A DNA stretch of 64,000 nucleotides from Prolixibacter sp. NT017 (GCF_009617875.1 NZ_BLAV01000001.1:2046001-2110000), one strand, 5' to 3'; shown: positions 26,873 to 36,574, counted from the first letter of the stretch. A program made the numbers and translations. The notes: generated by a model from the letters alone, not told the origin.

Positions 26873-27933
26873 TAACTCAGGGCTCCTACTGTTTTATTTC
26901 TTAAGATAATCCAGATGACCACCGGAATTCCAAGTAGTGCCGTCACCGAGTTGATAGGCAATGTCGATTCCGAACCGGGAAGCTGTGAGACGATATCGCT
27001 GAAAAGCATGGTTGCTGAACCGAGCAAAATCGTACCTGGAATCAAGCGTTGGTGGCGAGCCGTTTTTAAAGCCATCCGCACGATATGCGGCACGGCGATA
27101 CCGATGAAGCCAATGGGGCCACAGAATGCTGTGATACTTCCGGCCAAAATACAAGTCGAAATAAAAATCAATACGCGGGCCAGTTGCACATTCATGCCCA
27201 TGCTGCGGGCATAATCTTCACCCAGCAAAAAAGCATCGAGTAGCTTGGCAGAAATAATGGCCAGAAACAGTCCCAACAAAACTCCGGGTAACAATACCTG
27301 AAGCTGTGCATTGGTTACGCTACCCAAACTTCCCATGGTCCAAACCACGAACGATTTCAACATCGATTCGCTACTGAAATACTGCATGATGTTCACGATC
27401 GCCGAAGTCGCAGCGGAGAAAAGAATACCCAATATCAGAATGGTCATAATGTCTTTTACCCGGGCTGAAACGGCCAGAATCAGCATGAGTATCACCGCTG
27501 CACCAATCCAGGCTGCTCCGGCAACCGACCACGCTCCCATGACACTAAAAGCTCCGGTTGCAAACAAGCTTCCGGCGCCCAACACCAGTAAAGCGACACC
27601 TAAACTCGCTCCGGAGCTGATGCCCAACACATACGGTCCGGCCAATGGATTCCGGAAGACCGTCTGCATTTGCAGACCGGCAACGGACAGTGCTGCTCCC
27701 GCCAGTAAAGCGGTCAATGCTTTGGGAAGACGAAATTGACGAACGATGGTCACAAGTTGCGAATCAACCTGACCGGGAGCAAAAAGCGCCTTTATTATAT
27801 TACTTAGGGAAATATGATACGAACCGATGAAGAGATCGAGCACAAAGAATACAATCACCAGAACAGCCAGAAGAAAAAGGCCCCCGTCCGGACGAAAACT
27901 CCGTTTCATCTTTGTTTCTTTTGCTTGCTCCAT
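26872..27933 (-). CDS. ABC importer permease, FecCD/BtuC family
   Basis: 353 residues with about ten helices. LPKALTALLAGAALSVAGLQMQTVFRNPLAGPY-type sequence marks the conserved FecCD start (shown in part: AGLQMQTVFRNPLAGP), with GISSGASLGVAL and FCGPIGFIGIAVPHIVR following. It forms the homodimeric channel of type II importers. The start ATG is 4 bases after the stop of the binding-protein gene, and its own stop overlaps the ATPase start, so the three are one operon. Confidence 0.93.
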   Translation of the reverse strand: MEQAKETKMKRSFRPDGGLFLLAVLVIVFFVLDLFIGSYHISLSNIIKALFAPGQVDSQLVTIVRQFRLPKALTALLAGAALSVAGLQMQTVFRNPLAGPYVLGISSGASLGVALLVLGAGSLFATGAFSVMGAWSVAGAAWIGAAVILMLILAVSARVKDIMTILILGILFSAATSAIVNIMQYFSSESMLKSFVVWTMGSLGSVTNAQLQVLLPGVLLGLFLAIISAKLLDAFLLGEDYARSMGMNVQLARVLIFISTCILAGSITAFCGPIGFIGIAVPHIVRMALKTARHQRLIPGTILLGSATMLFSDIVSQLPGSESTLPINSVTALLGIPVVIWIILRNKTVGALS

Positions 27934-27936
27934 CAG

Positions 27937-29085
27937 TTAGTTTAATTGCCGGTAAAAATACAATTTTCCGTCGTTCTCTTTATCGGGATGGAAAATGCGG
28001 ACCAAATCCCTAAGAATCAAGTCGGGCCTGACAACGCCTTTTTCCCAATAATCGTTTCCGCCTCCGGCACTCACCCGGGCATTGTTGTTATAAACATTGT
28101 GCTTTTTTACCGGTGGTAACGACGAAAAACGACTATCGACAGATAGCAAGTCCTTCATCGAGTTGGCTGTTCCGCTGTTAATCCAGAAGTCAGCCGATTT
28201 GGCTTTCATGAACACATCTTCGATAGACACCACAAAAGCATTTCGCGAGGTGTTTTCATGCCAAAGATATTCGCCGCCGGCATCGTGAATCAGATTGGCC
28301 AAATTGGATTTTCCTCCGGCCATCCACCAGTTATCTTTCCAGGGCAAACCCGTCAACACCTTCGGACGATAATCTACATCAGCCATTTTCTTCTTAATCT
28401 GCTGATAATTCTTGTCAATCCGGTTAAACCATTTATTTGCCTTTGCCTCTTTTCCGTATATCGCTCCAATGAACTTTATCCATTCGCATTTGGCCAGCGG
28501 AGTACTTTCCAGGTACTCTCCCACCAACATCACCGGAACGCCCAAATCTTTCAATTTATTCAGTTGGGCACTTACTTCGCCGTCTACTCCGTAAGTTAAC
28601 ACCAAATCAGGCTTCAGGCTTAGTAACAGTTCGTAGTTCAGTCCCTGCGCATAGCCAACTTCCGATAACTGCTTATTGTGATATCGTTGAATGATAGACG
28701 AATCGGAAACCAGGTTAATATCGGGAATTCCGACCAGCGAGGAAGTTTCGTTCAGCGCTTCGAGAAAGCCCAGCTGCGTAGTAGAAAGACACACAACCCG
28801 CCGAACGGGCGTGCGAACAACATTCTTGCCTTGCAATGAAGCCGGTATTTTTCGATTTCGGGGTACCAGATAATAACTGTAGGAAACACCGGACGACTTC
28901 TGCCAGGGATTCAGAACCGTCAGCTTTTCGTAGGTATTAAAATCTTCAATCGTAAATCCCCGGGCATATTTCGCTGACGTAGAAACAAATGTACTTTTCC
29001 CTTCCGGTGAAGGGTGTTTTTTCGATTTACATCCATAAAATAAAAATGAAATGGATAAGGCCAGAAATAAGAGTTTACGAAGCAT
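27937..29085 (-). CDS. ABC importer substrate-binding lipoprotein, BtuF/FepB-like
   Basis: 382 residues, lipobox LFYGC near residue 19. The two helical-backbone lobes show VRRVVCLSTTQLGFLEAL and KPDLVLTYGVDGEV at the N-terminal lobe, and WWMAGGKSNLANLIHDAGG in the C-terminal lobe, typical of class III binding proteins for iron-siderophores, haem or cobalamin. It is the first gene of the operon. The upstream 48 bases hold a -7 box and a perfect palindrome. The substrate cannot be fixed: no TonB receptor or cobalamin riboswitch is seen. Confidence 0.9.
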   Translation of the reverse strand: MLRKLLFLALSISFLFYGCKSKKHPSPEGKSTFVSTSAKYARGFTIEDFNTYEKLTVLNPWQKSSGVSYSYYLVPRNRKIPASLQGKNVVRTPVRRVVCLSTTQLGFLEALNETSSLVGIPDINLVSDSSIIQRYHNKQLSEVGYAQGLNYELLLSLKPDLVLTYGVDGEVSAQLNKLKDLGVPVMLVGEYLESTPLAKCEWIKFIGAIYGKEAKANKWFNRIDKNYQQIKKKMADVDYRPKVLTGLPWKDNWWMAGGKSNLANLIHDAGGEYLWHENTSRNAFVVSIEDVFMKAKSADFWINSGTANSMKDLLSVDSRFSSLPPVKKHNVYNNNARVSAGGGNDYWEKGVVRPDLILRDLVRIFHPDKENDGKLYFYRQLN

Positions 29086-29101
29086 CCGGTGAAAATTTTC
29101 C

Positions 29102-29131
29102 CAAAGGTAAGCCTAACTTTCGTTAACGAAA
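29102..29131 (-). promoter_or_regulatory. Promoter -7 box and 14-bp palindrome for the ABC importer operon
   Basis: TACCTTTG (minus strand, plus coordinates 29102-29109) fits the -7 consensus. Just upstream, TTTCGTTAACGAAA at 29118-29131 is a perfect palindrome covering the place where the -33 region should be. This layout is that of a repressor or activator site. Confidence 0.5.
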
Positions 29132-29133
29132 AA

Positions 29134-31350
29134 TCATCGTCCGGTTCTTAACCGGACTTTCATCACTTCTCTGACTTTGTCGGTTTTTACAGCGATAAAG
29201 TAAATTCCTGAATTGTGATCACCAATGGAAACCCTGACCGGTTCGTTCGTCAGGTAGCGAACCTCCTGATGTAACGTTCTTCCCATCATGTCCATAATCG
29301 ATACCACAGCATTTCCTTCCGGTCCGTTGTTCTGCAAATACACATAATTATTCAATCCACCGGTCGGGTAATAAACCTCGAACTGTTTATCATGAAGATT
29401 CGTATCTACGACATCCAGCCCAAGCACTGAACAAGCGTGTGCTTTAATTAGAAGAGAAGTGTTAATGCCAATGGACGAAATCTGATTGAAGGGAACCCAC
29501 GCCCCGTTATAGAAAGCATAAGCCGTGTTTACCCCATTCGTCACAGCATCACGGGCTGGTGCATTGAAAACAGCAATACTGTCTTGAATATTATTGTAAT
29601 CGAGATCGTAACCTACGTAAAACGTACCGGTGGTTGTTACTGGATTTGTCAACGGAATGTAATTCATCGATGAATCCTGCAAAGTATTTATCGAAACCAC
29701 CTGTGTTGCAATGACATGATTGGGCAAACCTGTTGCCGGATCGGCATCATACATATTCAGATTGAAATATCGTCCCGAGGATATCGGACTGGTAGCTGCC
29801 TGACTGAAAGCGATAGCCACCGCCTGCAATTCAGCCTGGGTCGATTGATCAAACTTTTCAGCGTAAGCGGTAATCCCCAATGAATTTTTCCCGGTTATAT
29901 ACCCTGAATTGTCTGACAACTTTTGCTTTACATACTTTTCGCCGTACTGAACATTGGAAAACAGCCCGCACGGATTGGGATTTGTTGCATAAGGGTCCAA
30001 ACCATCGACAAACGTTTTACCGGTATTGTTCGGGTCCAGCCAGGTAGCCAGTCGCATGGTGTCGGCACTATAATAACTCCATTGCTTATTCAGCATGGCA
30101 AAATAGTCATTTACCGGATCAGCACAGGTAGCTGCACCTCCTGTCAATGTTCCTATCAACTGATGATCGGTATTATCAATTATTAATCCACTTCCGGAAG
30201 AACCGGCCTCGGTCGTTCCTACATCCCAGCGATGAATGAGCCAAAAAGCATTGGAAATGTATTTAGTCGAAAAGGAGCCGACGCCCGGAGCATTATAGTC
30301 ACGCGATATCTTCTTCACATCTCCATTGGGATGATGAATGACAAAAGTCCGTGAAGGAGGTAAAGCGCTGTTATTCCAACCCGAAAAATAGGGCCGGTAA
30401 TTAGCCGGAGGCATGGTTTGCATTTCAACCAAAGCAAAGTCCAGCGAATCAGAGCGCGCTCTTAGTATAGAACCAGAAACGGTTTGATCGACATACCCGT
30501 CAATGCTTCCCCGACTCAGACCACAATCGGGACTTTCATAATTAAAATAGAATACGGTTTGCTCAGCATCGGATTTTGAGCCAATGCAATGGCCCGCCGT
30601 TATCAAGTAAGGGGTTCCATCCCCGGACGTATTGTTCACCATGGTTCCGGAACAGAGTTCACTTCCGGCAATAATTAAACGAACCTCGGATTGCTTTTGC
30701 GTTGCGATATAATCCGCATCGGCTTCGGTACAATAAACATCGACGTTACACAAACCTGCTTGTCCCAGCGGCCGGTCGCCAAATGCATTCTTGTAATCGT
30801 GATTAACCTTGGTAATACGCAGTTCACCCGAAAACTCGGCGTCTGCCGGTTCATCGTACTCTACCACCATTTCATCGCCGGCCAACGGACGAACAGCGAA
30901 TGTTCCGTATCCCGACTCATTGTTCGCCGTAAAGGCCCCCAACACTTTTTGATGATTGGGACTATAAATAAAGAGTTTAGCGTGATCGGGCAACTTAAAC
31001 CGATCGAAAATGAGATTCAGTGAATAAGCTCCCTGCGATAAAATCTTTACCCTCCAGATTTTTGTGCCGTCACTGGCAACCGTCCAGTTTCCAGAATTTT
31101 TAGGAGTGATATCGACGTTGAAAGTATGAGCAAACTTGTAGGGCTTCAGCCGTAATCCACTTTTGGGCTCAGCTCTCATCAATTGCTGGTTGGAAACATG
31201 CTCCATCTGAACCACCGGAACCATGGCAGCCGCTTTTTCTTTTAAAGAAAAGGAAGCGGGCTGACCTCCATAGGAAATCTGTGCCGTCATGACCTCCGGG
31301 GAAAGAGCCAATCCAAAAGCCAGTAAAATGAGAATCACATGCCTGTTCAT
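29134..31350 (-). CDS. Secreted trypsin-like serine protease with type IX sorting domain
   Basis: 738 residues with a signal peptide. The protease part has YLITAGHCIG (His), DSLDFALVEM (Asp) and GTTEAGSSGSGLI (Ser), and many cysteines, as in lysyl endopeptidase/Achromobacter protease I. An N-terminal pro-region of about 190 residues precedes it. The last ~75 residues (LQNNGPEGNAVVSIMDMMGR ... GIYFIAVKTDK) are a type A T9SS C-terminal sorting domain, so the protein is exported and surface-attached or released. Specificity for lysine is probable but not proven by sequence. Confidence 0.88.
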   Translation of the reverse strand: MNRHVILILLAFGLALSPEVMTAQISYGGQPASFSLKEKAAAMVPVVQMEHVSNQQLMRAEPKSGLRLKPYKFAHTFNVDITPKNSGNWTVASDGTKIWRVKILSQGAYSLNLIFDRFKLPDHAKLFIYSPNHQKVLGAFTANNESGYGTFAVRPLAGDEMVVEYDEPADAEFSGELRITKVNHDYKNAFGDRPLGQAGLCNVDVYCTEADADYIATQKQSEVRLIIAGSELCSGTMVNNTSGDGTPYLITAGHCIGSKSDAEQTVFYFNYESPDCGLSRGSIDGYVDQTVSGSILRARSDSLDFALVEMQTMPPANYRPYFSGWNNSALPPSRTFVIHHPNGDVKKISRDYNAPGVGSFSTKYISNAFWLIHRWDVGTTEAGSSGSGLIIDNTDHQLIGTLTGGAATCADPVNDYFAMLNKQWSYYSADTMRLATWLDPNNTGKTFVDGLDPYATNPNPCGLFSNVQYGEKYVKQKLSDNSGYITGKNSLGITAYAEKFDQSTQAELQAVAIAFSQAATSPISSGRYFNLNMYDADPATGLPNHVIATQVVSINTLQDSSMNYIPLTNPVTTTGTFYVGYDLDYNNIQDSIAVFNAPARDAVTNGVNTAYAFYNGAWVPFNQISSIGINTSLLIKAHACSVLGLDVVDTNLHDKQFEVYYPTGGLNNYVYLQNNGPEGNAVVSIMDMMGRTLHQEVRYLTNEPVRVSIGDHNSGIYFIAVKTDKVREVMKVRLRTGR

Positions 31351-31474
31351 AGAAGGGGAAGTATTTATAAAAGTAAATATAAGAAACTTCGTTAATCAAA
31401 AACGGTCGCTTTTCACGCACATAGCTATTTTGTTTACCGGAATCGTTAATTTTATCCACCAAATCGTACTTGCT

Positions 31475-31500
31475 GGTGATATTTCTTCACCGGTAGTGAA
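31475..31500 (+). promoter_or_regulatory. Two mutually exclusive hairpins before the editing-domain gene
   Basis: GGTGA (31475-31479) can pair with TCACC (31487-31491), while TTCAC (31486-31490) can pair with GTGAA (31496-31500). The two stems share bases and cannot coexist. They lie 19 bases before the ATG at 31519. Stems are only 5 bp, so this may be chance. Confidence 0.2.
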
Positions 31501-31518
31501 AAGCGCAAATTATTTATT

Positions 31519-31932
31519 ATGAAAGTCTTGGTTATTTATGCCGACCGGTTCGCTTACGAGCCTGCCATTAAGAATCTGGAAGAAGTGGAAACCATTGAAA
31601 AAGGTGCAGCCCACGAAAATTGTATTGTTGCTTTCATCCAGATGGAAGAAAGCGACGAAGAGAAAACCGTGGCCAGCCGTGAGAAAAAACTGGTGAACCA
31701 TTTGAAATGGACCGCCCGCAAAAATGACACGCAGTATATTGTTCTGCACTCATTTGCTCACTTGTCGGAATCCAAAGCTTCGCCCGAATTTACCAAGGCC
31801 ATTTTCGACGCAGCCGAAAAACGTCTGCAGAATGCTGAATACCAAACAGCGCAAACGCCTTTCGGCTACTTCCTCGATTTGGATATCAAAGCCCCGGGCC
31901 ACTCACTGGCACGCATCTGGGCTACGTTGTAA
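31519..31932 (+). CDS. Free-standing archaeal-type threonyl-tRNA synthetase editing domain
   Basis: 137 residues that match the whole of the archaeal ThrRS N-terminal editing domain (PF08915): ENCIVAFIQMEESDE, then HSFAHLSESKASPEF, TPFGYFLDLDIKAPGHSL. This fold is related to D-aminoacyl-tRNA deacylase, and in archaea it clears Ser-tRNA(Thr). There is no synthetase attached, so it would act in trans or has another substrate such as D-aminoacyl-tRNA. The ATG at 31519 is certain from the conserved MKVLVIYADRF start. It converges with the glycosidase gene, 2 bases apart. Confidence 0.8.
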   Translation: MKVLVIYADRFAYEPAIKNLEEVETIEKGAAHENCIVAFIQMEESDEEKTVASREKKLVNHLKWTARKNDTQYIVLHSFAHLSESKASPEFTKAIFDAAEKRLQNAEYQTAQTPFGYFLDLDIKAPGHSLARIWATL

Positions 31933-31934
31933 GA

Positions 31935-33794
31935 TTAACTTTTTCTTCGGAGCAACACTACCCAATCCTTATCGCCGTCGGAAGGAGCACGTCCGAAATC
32001 AATCCAACCGTCTCCGGTGGTCGTTTCCATTGTTCCCTTTTGCAAGGCACCGCCGGTACGCGGATTGAACCATGAGACATTATAGATTTCTCCCGGATGG
32101 CTCACCTTAAAGCGTGACCAGGTTGTTCCTTCACCAAGGTAAATCACGTATGTTTTTCCGGCATCAGCCAGACAATAGGATTGCTCCCGGTCGTTGGTAA
32201 TAATCAGGTTATCGGCTGGCTGCATGTTCTGGAACGGAACATATTGCTGGAAAAAGTCCATAGCGATTTTCGTCTGCTTCCACAGGTTCTCACGCGAGCG
32301 CCAGTTTTCGCAGTTCAGGTCGTTATTCGGGAACTTGTATCCGAAGTACCACTCCACTCCTGCTCCGCCAGCCATCAGGCTCCCCCACAAACATTGGTGA
32401 CGTAACGTATCATGCTGTGCGTCGTTGCGGTCAGGTAAAGCGCCTTTCCACGCAGGACCAACTTCATCCATGGTAAGCACCCATTTGTGTTGGGTTGTAT
32501 CGGAATTCTGCCACCATTTCTTTGTCACCTGGTGAACGTCATACGGGTTACCTACCTGCAACGAAACGCCGTCCAAAGATTTAAATCCGAGCATGGGAAT
32601 CAATACTTTGTCCCGGTTGGTATTATCGGAATGAGTATGAATCACAATCGGATGATGATAAGGATCAATTTGAGCCAGGTAAGACGCCATCGCCTTGCGC
32701 TGAGCATCATTTTGCCCATTCGGCGTCCAGTCTGCCGGGCCGTTTTCCTCGCCTAAATTCCAAATCAAAGCCGGATGATGACCGAAGCGGGCAACCAGTT
32801 CACGGTAGTATAACTTTCGTTGCGCATCGGTATTTCCGTTATCGAGCAAGGTCTCATTCTCTGTTTCCTGCGTCACCAGATGTTGCGAAATCCCCAGCGA
32901 ATCCATATGATTGAAAACGATTTCCCATTGGTCGAGTTTGGAGCAGTCGAAGCGGTAACGCTCGTTTCTGCGCGACCAGGGCCACACGTCATCACCGTCA
33001 CCCTGCACATTCATGGTCAGGAAATAGACAGAATTCATTCCCTGCGAAGCGAGATAGTTCAATGCACCGATAATTCCTTTTCCTTTGTCGCCGTGCCAAA
33101 CGGGATCGCCGGCATGCCAATCTTTCACATGCGGTTCATATTCATGCAACGCAGAACCGGAGTCCGCTTCTCCCGTCTTGGTCTCTTTCTGTCCCGGCTT
33201 GTAGGTATCGTCAAATCCTGCGTATGCCAGAAAATTTTCAGGACTATCCGCACCTGCCTTCAGAAAGTATTTTCCTGAACCCGCAAAACGAAGGTAATGT
33301 CCGCCGGTGTATTCAAGACGTCCCTGTGCCCGGAAGTCGCGTCCGGTTTTATCTGTCGGGGCAACTTCAAAACTACCCTCAAACCCGTTGGGATTGACCA
33401 TTTCCCCTTTCACATCCGCTTTATCGGCAATGGCGACGTTTCGGCCTTTTACAAACGAAATTTTGTAATTCCACGTGCCGGTTTTATCGGGGCAAAACCG
33501 AACTTCCCATTTGTTCCCATACACCGCTCCTGATTCGGCAGCATTCCCATCGGCTGCAAAAAAGCCCGGTACTACATACGTTTTGTTTCCATTGGTAAAA
33601 GTGGCTTCCAGACAGTAGTCAAGAAATGGATTGTCGGCTGAAAACTCAGCAACTAACGGTCCTGTGACCATTAAAGTAACAGTATGCCATTGTTTTAACT
33701 GCCCGGTAACTTTCACAGCAGGTTCGCGATGGTGGTGGCAGCTTGTCAGCGAAAACACAGCAATTGCCAGGTAAAGCAAGAATATTCTCCTCAT
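31935..33794 (-). CDS. DUF5060-type glycoside hydrolase-like lipoprotein
   Basis: 619 residues; signal ends SLTSC (C19). Residues about 30-145 form an N-terminal beta-sandwich (DUF5060), followed by a TIM-barrel with IWNLGEENG (E349/E350, likely acid/base) and LTMDEVGPAW (E444, likely nucleophile), and a C-terminal beta-domain resembling the putative collagen-binding domain (YNVSWFNPRTG). The layout suggests a retaining clan A glycosidase. The substrate is unknown, and no polysaccharide genes stand beside it. Confidence 0.8.
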   Translation of the reverse strand: MRRIFLLYLAIAVFSLTSCHHHREPAVKVTGQLKQWHTVTLMVTGPLVAEFSADNPFLDYCLEATFTNGNKTYVVPGFFAADGNAAESGAVYGNKWEVRFCPDKTGTWNYKISFVKGRNVAIADKADVKGEMVNPNGFEGSFEVAPTDKTGRDFRAQGRLEYTGGHYLRFAGSGKYFLKAGADSPENFLAYAGFDDTYKPGQKETKTGEADSGSALHEYEPHVKDWHAGDPVWHGDKGKGIIGALNYLASQGMNSVYFLTMNVQGDGDDVWPWSRRNERYRFDCSKLDQWEIVFNHMDSLGISQHLVTQETENETLLDNGNTDAQRKLYYRELVARFGHHPALIWNLGEENGPADWTPNGQNDAQRKAMASYLAQIDPYHHPIVIHTHSDNTNRDKVLIPMLGFKSLDGVSLQVGNPYDVHQVTKKWWQNSDTTQHKWVLTMDEVGPAWKGALPDRNDAQHDTLRHQCLWGSLMAGGAGVEWYFGYKFPNNDLNCENWRSRENLWKQTKIAMDFFQQYVPFQNMQPADNLIITNDREQSYCLADAGKTYVIYLGEGTTWSRFKVSHPGEIYNVSWFNPRTGGALQKGTMETTTGDGWIDFGRAPSDGDKDWVVLLRRKS

Positions 33795-34178
33795 ACGATA
33801 TAATACTTATTTAGTATAATAACCTGAAAAATATCTGAATTATTGTCTCAATTTCCGGTCTTTGTAACCTTCGAAAATGGTCTATTGGCTTCTACCTGTC
33901 ATTCCTGTGAAACGAACGAAATAAACTTTGAACTCACTCTTCCCTGTCTCTCACATGCCTTATCATCTTCATGCAGAATGAGTTCACAGGCGAAAATTTC
34001 TTCCGCTAAACGCGTCACTTTTAAATTACTGTATATGGGTGTATAGATATCCGACCCGGGATATTGGGTCACGATAAAGCACCTCATAACTGCATTGTCT
34101 CGTCCTTTTCAGCAACCAATTTAGAAAAAGAGTCGCTAACCACCAACCAAACAATAAATTATCTTCAATAAACGGGAT
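33795..34178. other. Intergenic region, no convincing gene
   Basis: A 62-codon minus-strand frame (34087 to 33899, MRCFIVTQYPGSDIYTPIY...) lies here but has no recognisable domain, signal or ribosome binding site; I rate it about 0.2 as a gene. No terminator is visible after the antiporter gene. Confidence 0.4.
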
Positions 34179-35378
34179 TTAATCTTCAGTGCTTGTGCTC
34201 ATCCGGGTGCGCCATTGTGCCAGCGCCCACCCCATCACCAGGCTGGTAACCAGAATGGCGATTCCCAGGATTCCGCTTTCTATCTCATGTACTTTGAATG
34301 CTTCCGGGATATCGAAGAAAAGAAGGATGGAAATCAATCCACGAGGAGCGATAAAAACTTCGGGAAGAATATTTTTGCCGACAACGGTCCGGAATATGAC
34401 AAAACGGATCATGTAGAGGATGAACAGGAAGGCGAAACTAAGCAACAGCACTTGCCAGCTCAGCACATCGCCAATGGAAATAGCCATACCGAACACCACA
34501 AAGAAGAATGACCGGACCAAGAAGGAGGTTTCTTCCGTGATCATCTTAAAACTGTCGAACAGGACACCAATGGCCTGGTGATCGAAGTACTTCGACAATT
34601 TTCCGCGGATAAACAGAAACTGGTTGCGCAATACCAGCCCGAATACCAGAATGATGAGCAACGAAGAAAGGTGAAAAATTTTTCCTTCGGCATACAGCAG
34701 GATCAGCAGCGATAAAAACAAAAAGAATTTCGTTTTGATGACCACCAACTTCTGAAAAATATAAAGCAGGATAAAACTACCGATGAAAGCAATCAACACG
34801 GTAAGACTCAGGTTAGCCGTCACATTTCCGACTATTTCCCAGAAACCGTTCGCATTGGCATTCTCCAGTAAAATATAGAAAGCCATAATACCGAAAATAT
34901 CGGAAAGCGTACTTTCATATATCATGAATTCCCTACGCGTACGCGTCATTTTGTGTACACTGGGAATAACAATGGCTGAGCTAATGATAGCCAACGGGAG
35001 TGAATACAAAAGGGCTACGGTGAGTTCAAGTCCCTGAATAACAAACATCATCATTCCGGCAAAACCGAAAGTAGTTATATTCAATGTGAGGAAGGCCACT
35101 AAGGTCGATTTCCAGATAACCGGCCACCGTTCGGGCGAAAGCTTTAAATCCAATGCCGCTTCCAACACAATCATAATCAAACCGACGACACCCAATAGTT
35201 CCAACGTTGGCATGAATGATTCCTGAAAATCAGACAAGTCGAAGAAATATTTCATCACCATTCCCAGTCCAATCAGCATCAAAACACTGGGAATATTGGT
35301 TTTATTACTCAATACATTAAAAATGAATGAGGTAATGACAATCAGACAAATGACTATGATAAGATGATAGGTATCCAT
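34179..35378 (-). CDS. Cation:proton antiporter, CPA1/NhaP-like
   Basis: 399 residues, 11-13 hydrophobic helices. NKTNIPSVLMLIGLGMV is the typical first crossing, ESTLSDIFGIMAFYILLE holds the family ESxxxD ion-binding motif, and FIAPRGLISILLFF matches the conserved arginine helix of NhaP. It would exchange Na+ or K+ for protons. There is no C-terminal regulatory TrkA domain. A strong terminator separates it from the butyrate kinase gene. Confidence 0.9.
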   Translation of the reverse strand: MDTYHLIIVICLIVITSFIFNVLSNKTNIPSVLMLIGLGMVMKYFFDLSDFQESFMPTLELLGVVGLIMIVLEAALDLKLSPERWPVIWKSTLVAFLTLNITTFGFAGMMMFVIQGLELTVALLYSLPLAIISSAIVIPSVHKMTRTRREFMIYESTLSDIFGIMAFYILLENANANGFWEIVGNVTANLSLTVLIAFIGSFILLYIFQKLVVIKTKFFLFLSLLILLYAEGKIFHLSSLLIILVFGLVLRNQFLFIRGKLSKYFDHQAIGVLFDSFKMITEETSFLVRSFFFVVFGMAISIGDVLSWQVLLLSFAFLFILYMIRFVIFRTVVGKNILPEVFIAPRGLISILLFFDIPEAFKVHEIESGILGIAILVTSLVMGWALAQWRTRMSTSTED

Positions 35379-35428
35379 GTTGGCAGAAATATCGTTTGGT
35401 TCTAAAATAATATGAAACCATTAAATAT

Positions 35429-35470
35429 AAAAAAGGTTGTCACCTATTAACGCAGCGACAACCTTTTTTT
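35429..35470 (-). terminator. Bidirectional-looking terminator after buk
   Basis: A 13-bp perfect stem (35429-35441 with 35457-35469), AAAAAAGGTTGTC and its complement, with T-runs in both directions. On the minus strand it lies 24 bases after the buk stop. Confidence 0.88.
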
Positions 35471-35494
35471 AATGTATCGTAGGTTTTCCTTAAC

Positions 35495-36574
35495 CTAGCG
35501 GGCGTAAACCCTTACTTTTGCTTCACCCCGTACCACGTTCAGCGCATTCATGGCTAATGCCTTCATTTCATCCTGTCCCGGGTAAATGTAAACCTGAGTA
35601 ATGAAGTCGACGCGTTCGCGAATCAGCGACATCAGAGTTTTATCGTAAGCCATTCCACCGGTGATCAGGATACCATCCACACGACCTTTCAGTACCGTAG
35701 CCATTTCTCCAATCGCTTTTGAAACCTGGTAAGCCATTGCATTGTGGTAGAAAATAGCACGCTCATCGCCTTCGTTCACGGCCATCTCCACATCGCGTGC
35801 ATCGTTAGTTCCAAGGTAAGCGACAAAACCAGCTTCACCGGTAATCATTTTCTTGATCTCGTCTTTCGAGTACTTATTACTGAAACACATATCGACCAAC
35901 TGACCGGCCGGCAACGTGCCACTTCTTTCCGGAGAAAACGGTCCTTCACCGTCGAGCGCGTTGTTGGCATCAATGACGCGACCGTTGTTGTGCGCACCGA
36001 TAGAAACGCCTCCGCCCAAATGAACTACAATAAGATTCATGTCGCTGTAAAGTCTGCCCAGCTTGGCCGCATGCTGACGAGCAACCGCTTTCTGGTTCAA
36101 GGCATGAAATATGGACCGACGCTCGAAGTTGGGATGTCCACTTACCCGCGCAATGTCATTCATCTCGTCAGTCACTACCGGATCAGCAGTCAGTGCCATG
36201 GCATTCGGAATTTCCTGCGCCAACTCGTAGGCAATCATCGAACCCAGGTTCGAAGCGTGCATTCCGCTAATGCCGACTTTGCAATGCTCCACCATCCGTT
36301 CGTTAATTTCGTATACGCCGGACTCCAGCGGATAGGTCAGTCCTCCCCGACCAATAATCGCTGCCATATTGTTCAAGTCAATGCGGTCAGCTTTCAGTTC
36401 TTCCAGAATAGCGTTTTTCCGGAATTCGTACTGTTCGGTTACCGTTTTATACTGGTCGAGCTCTTCTTTTGAATGACGAAGTGTTTTCAGGAAAATACAC
36501 CGGACGTCCTCGTACACCGCAATTTTAGTAGAGGTTGAACCGGGATTAATGACCAAAATATTTATATCTCTCAT
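35495..36574 (-). CDS. buk: Butyrate kinase
   Basis: 359 residues. The acetokinase fold begins INILVINPGSTSTKIAVYED; ASNLGSMIAYELA, HLGGGVSIGAHNNG and GEGPFSPERSGTLP are butyrate-kinase-specific segments. The enzyme makes butyrate and ATP from butyryl phosphate. It lies 12 bases after ptb, and the pair ends at a strong terminator. Branched-chain acyl phosphates are an alternative substrate in this family. Confidence 0.93.
   Translation of the reverse strand: MRDINILVINPGSTSTKIAVYEDVRCIFLKTLRHSKEELDQYKTVTEQYEFRKNAILEELKADRIDLNNMAAIIGRGGLTYPLESGVYEINERMVEHCKVGISGMHASNLGSMIAYELAQEIPNAMALTADPVVTDEMNDIARVSGHPNFERRSIFHALNQKAVARQHAAKLGRLYSDMNLIVVHLGGGVSIGAHNNGRVIDANNALDGEGPFSPERSGTLPAGQLVDMCFSNKYSKDEIKKMITGEAGFVAYLGTNDARDVEMAVNEGDERAIFYHNAMAYQVSKAIGEMATVLKGRVDGILITGGMAYDKTLMSLIRERVDFITQVYIYPGQDEMKALAMNALNVVRGEAKVRVYAR

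Noticed and set aside
29086..29133. Cobalamin riboswitch before the BtuF-like importer operon
   Set aside because: Only 48 bases separate the operon from the protease gene; there is no room for the aptamer and no B12-box sequence.
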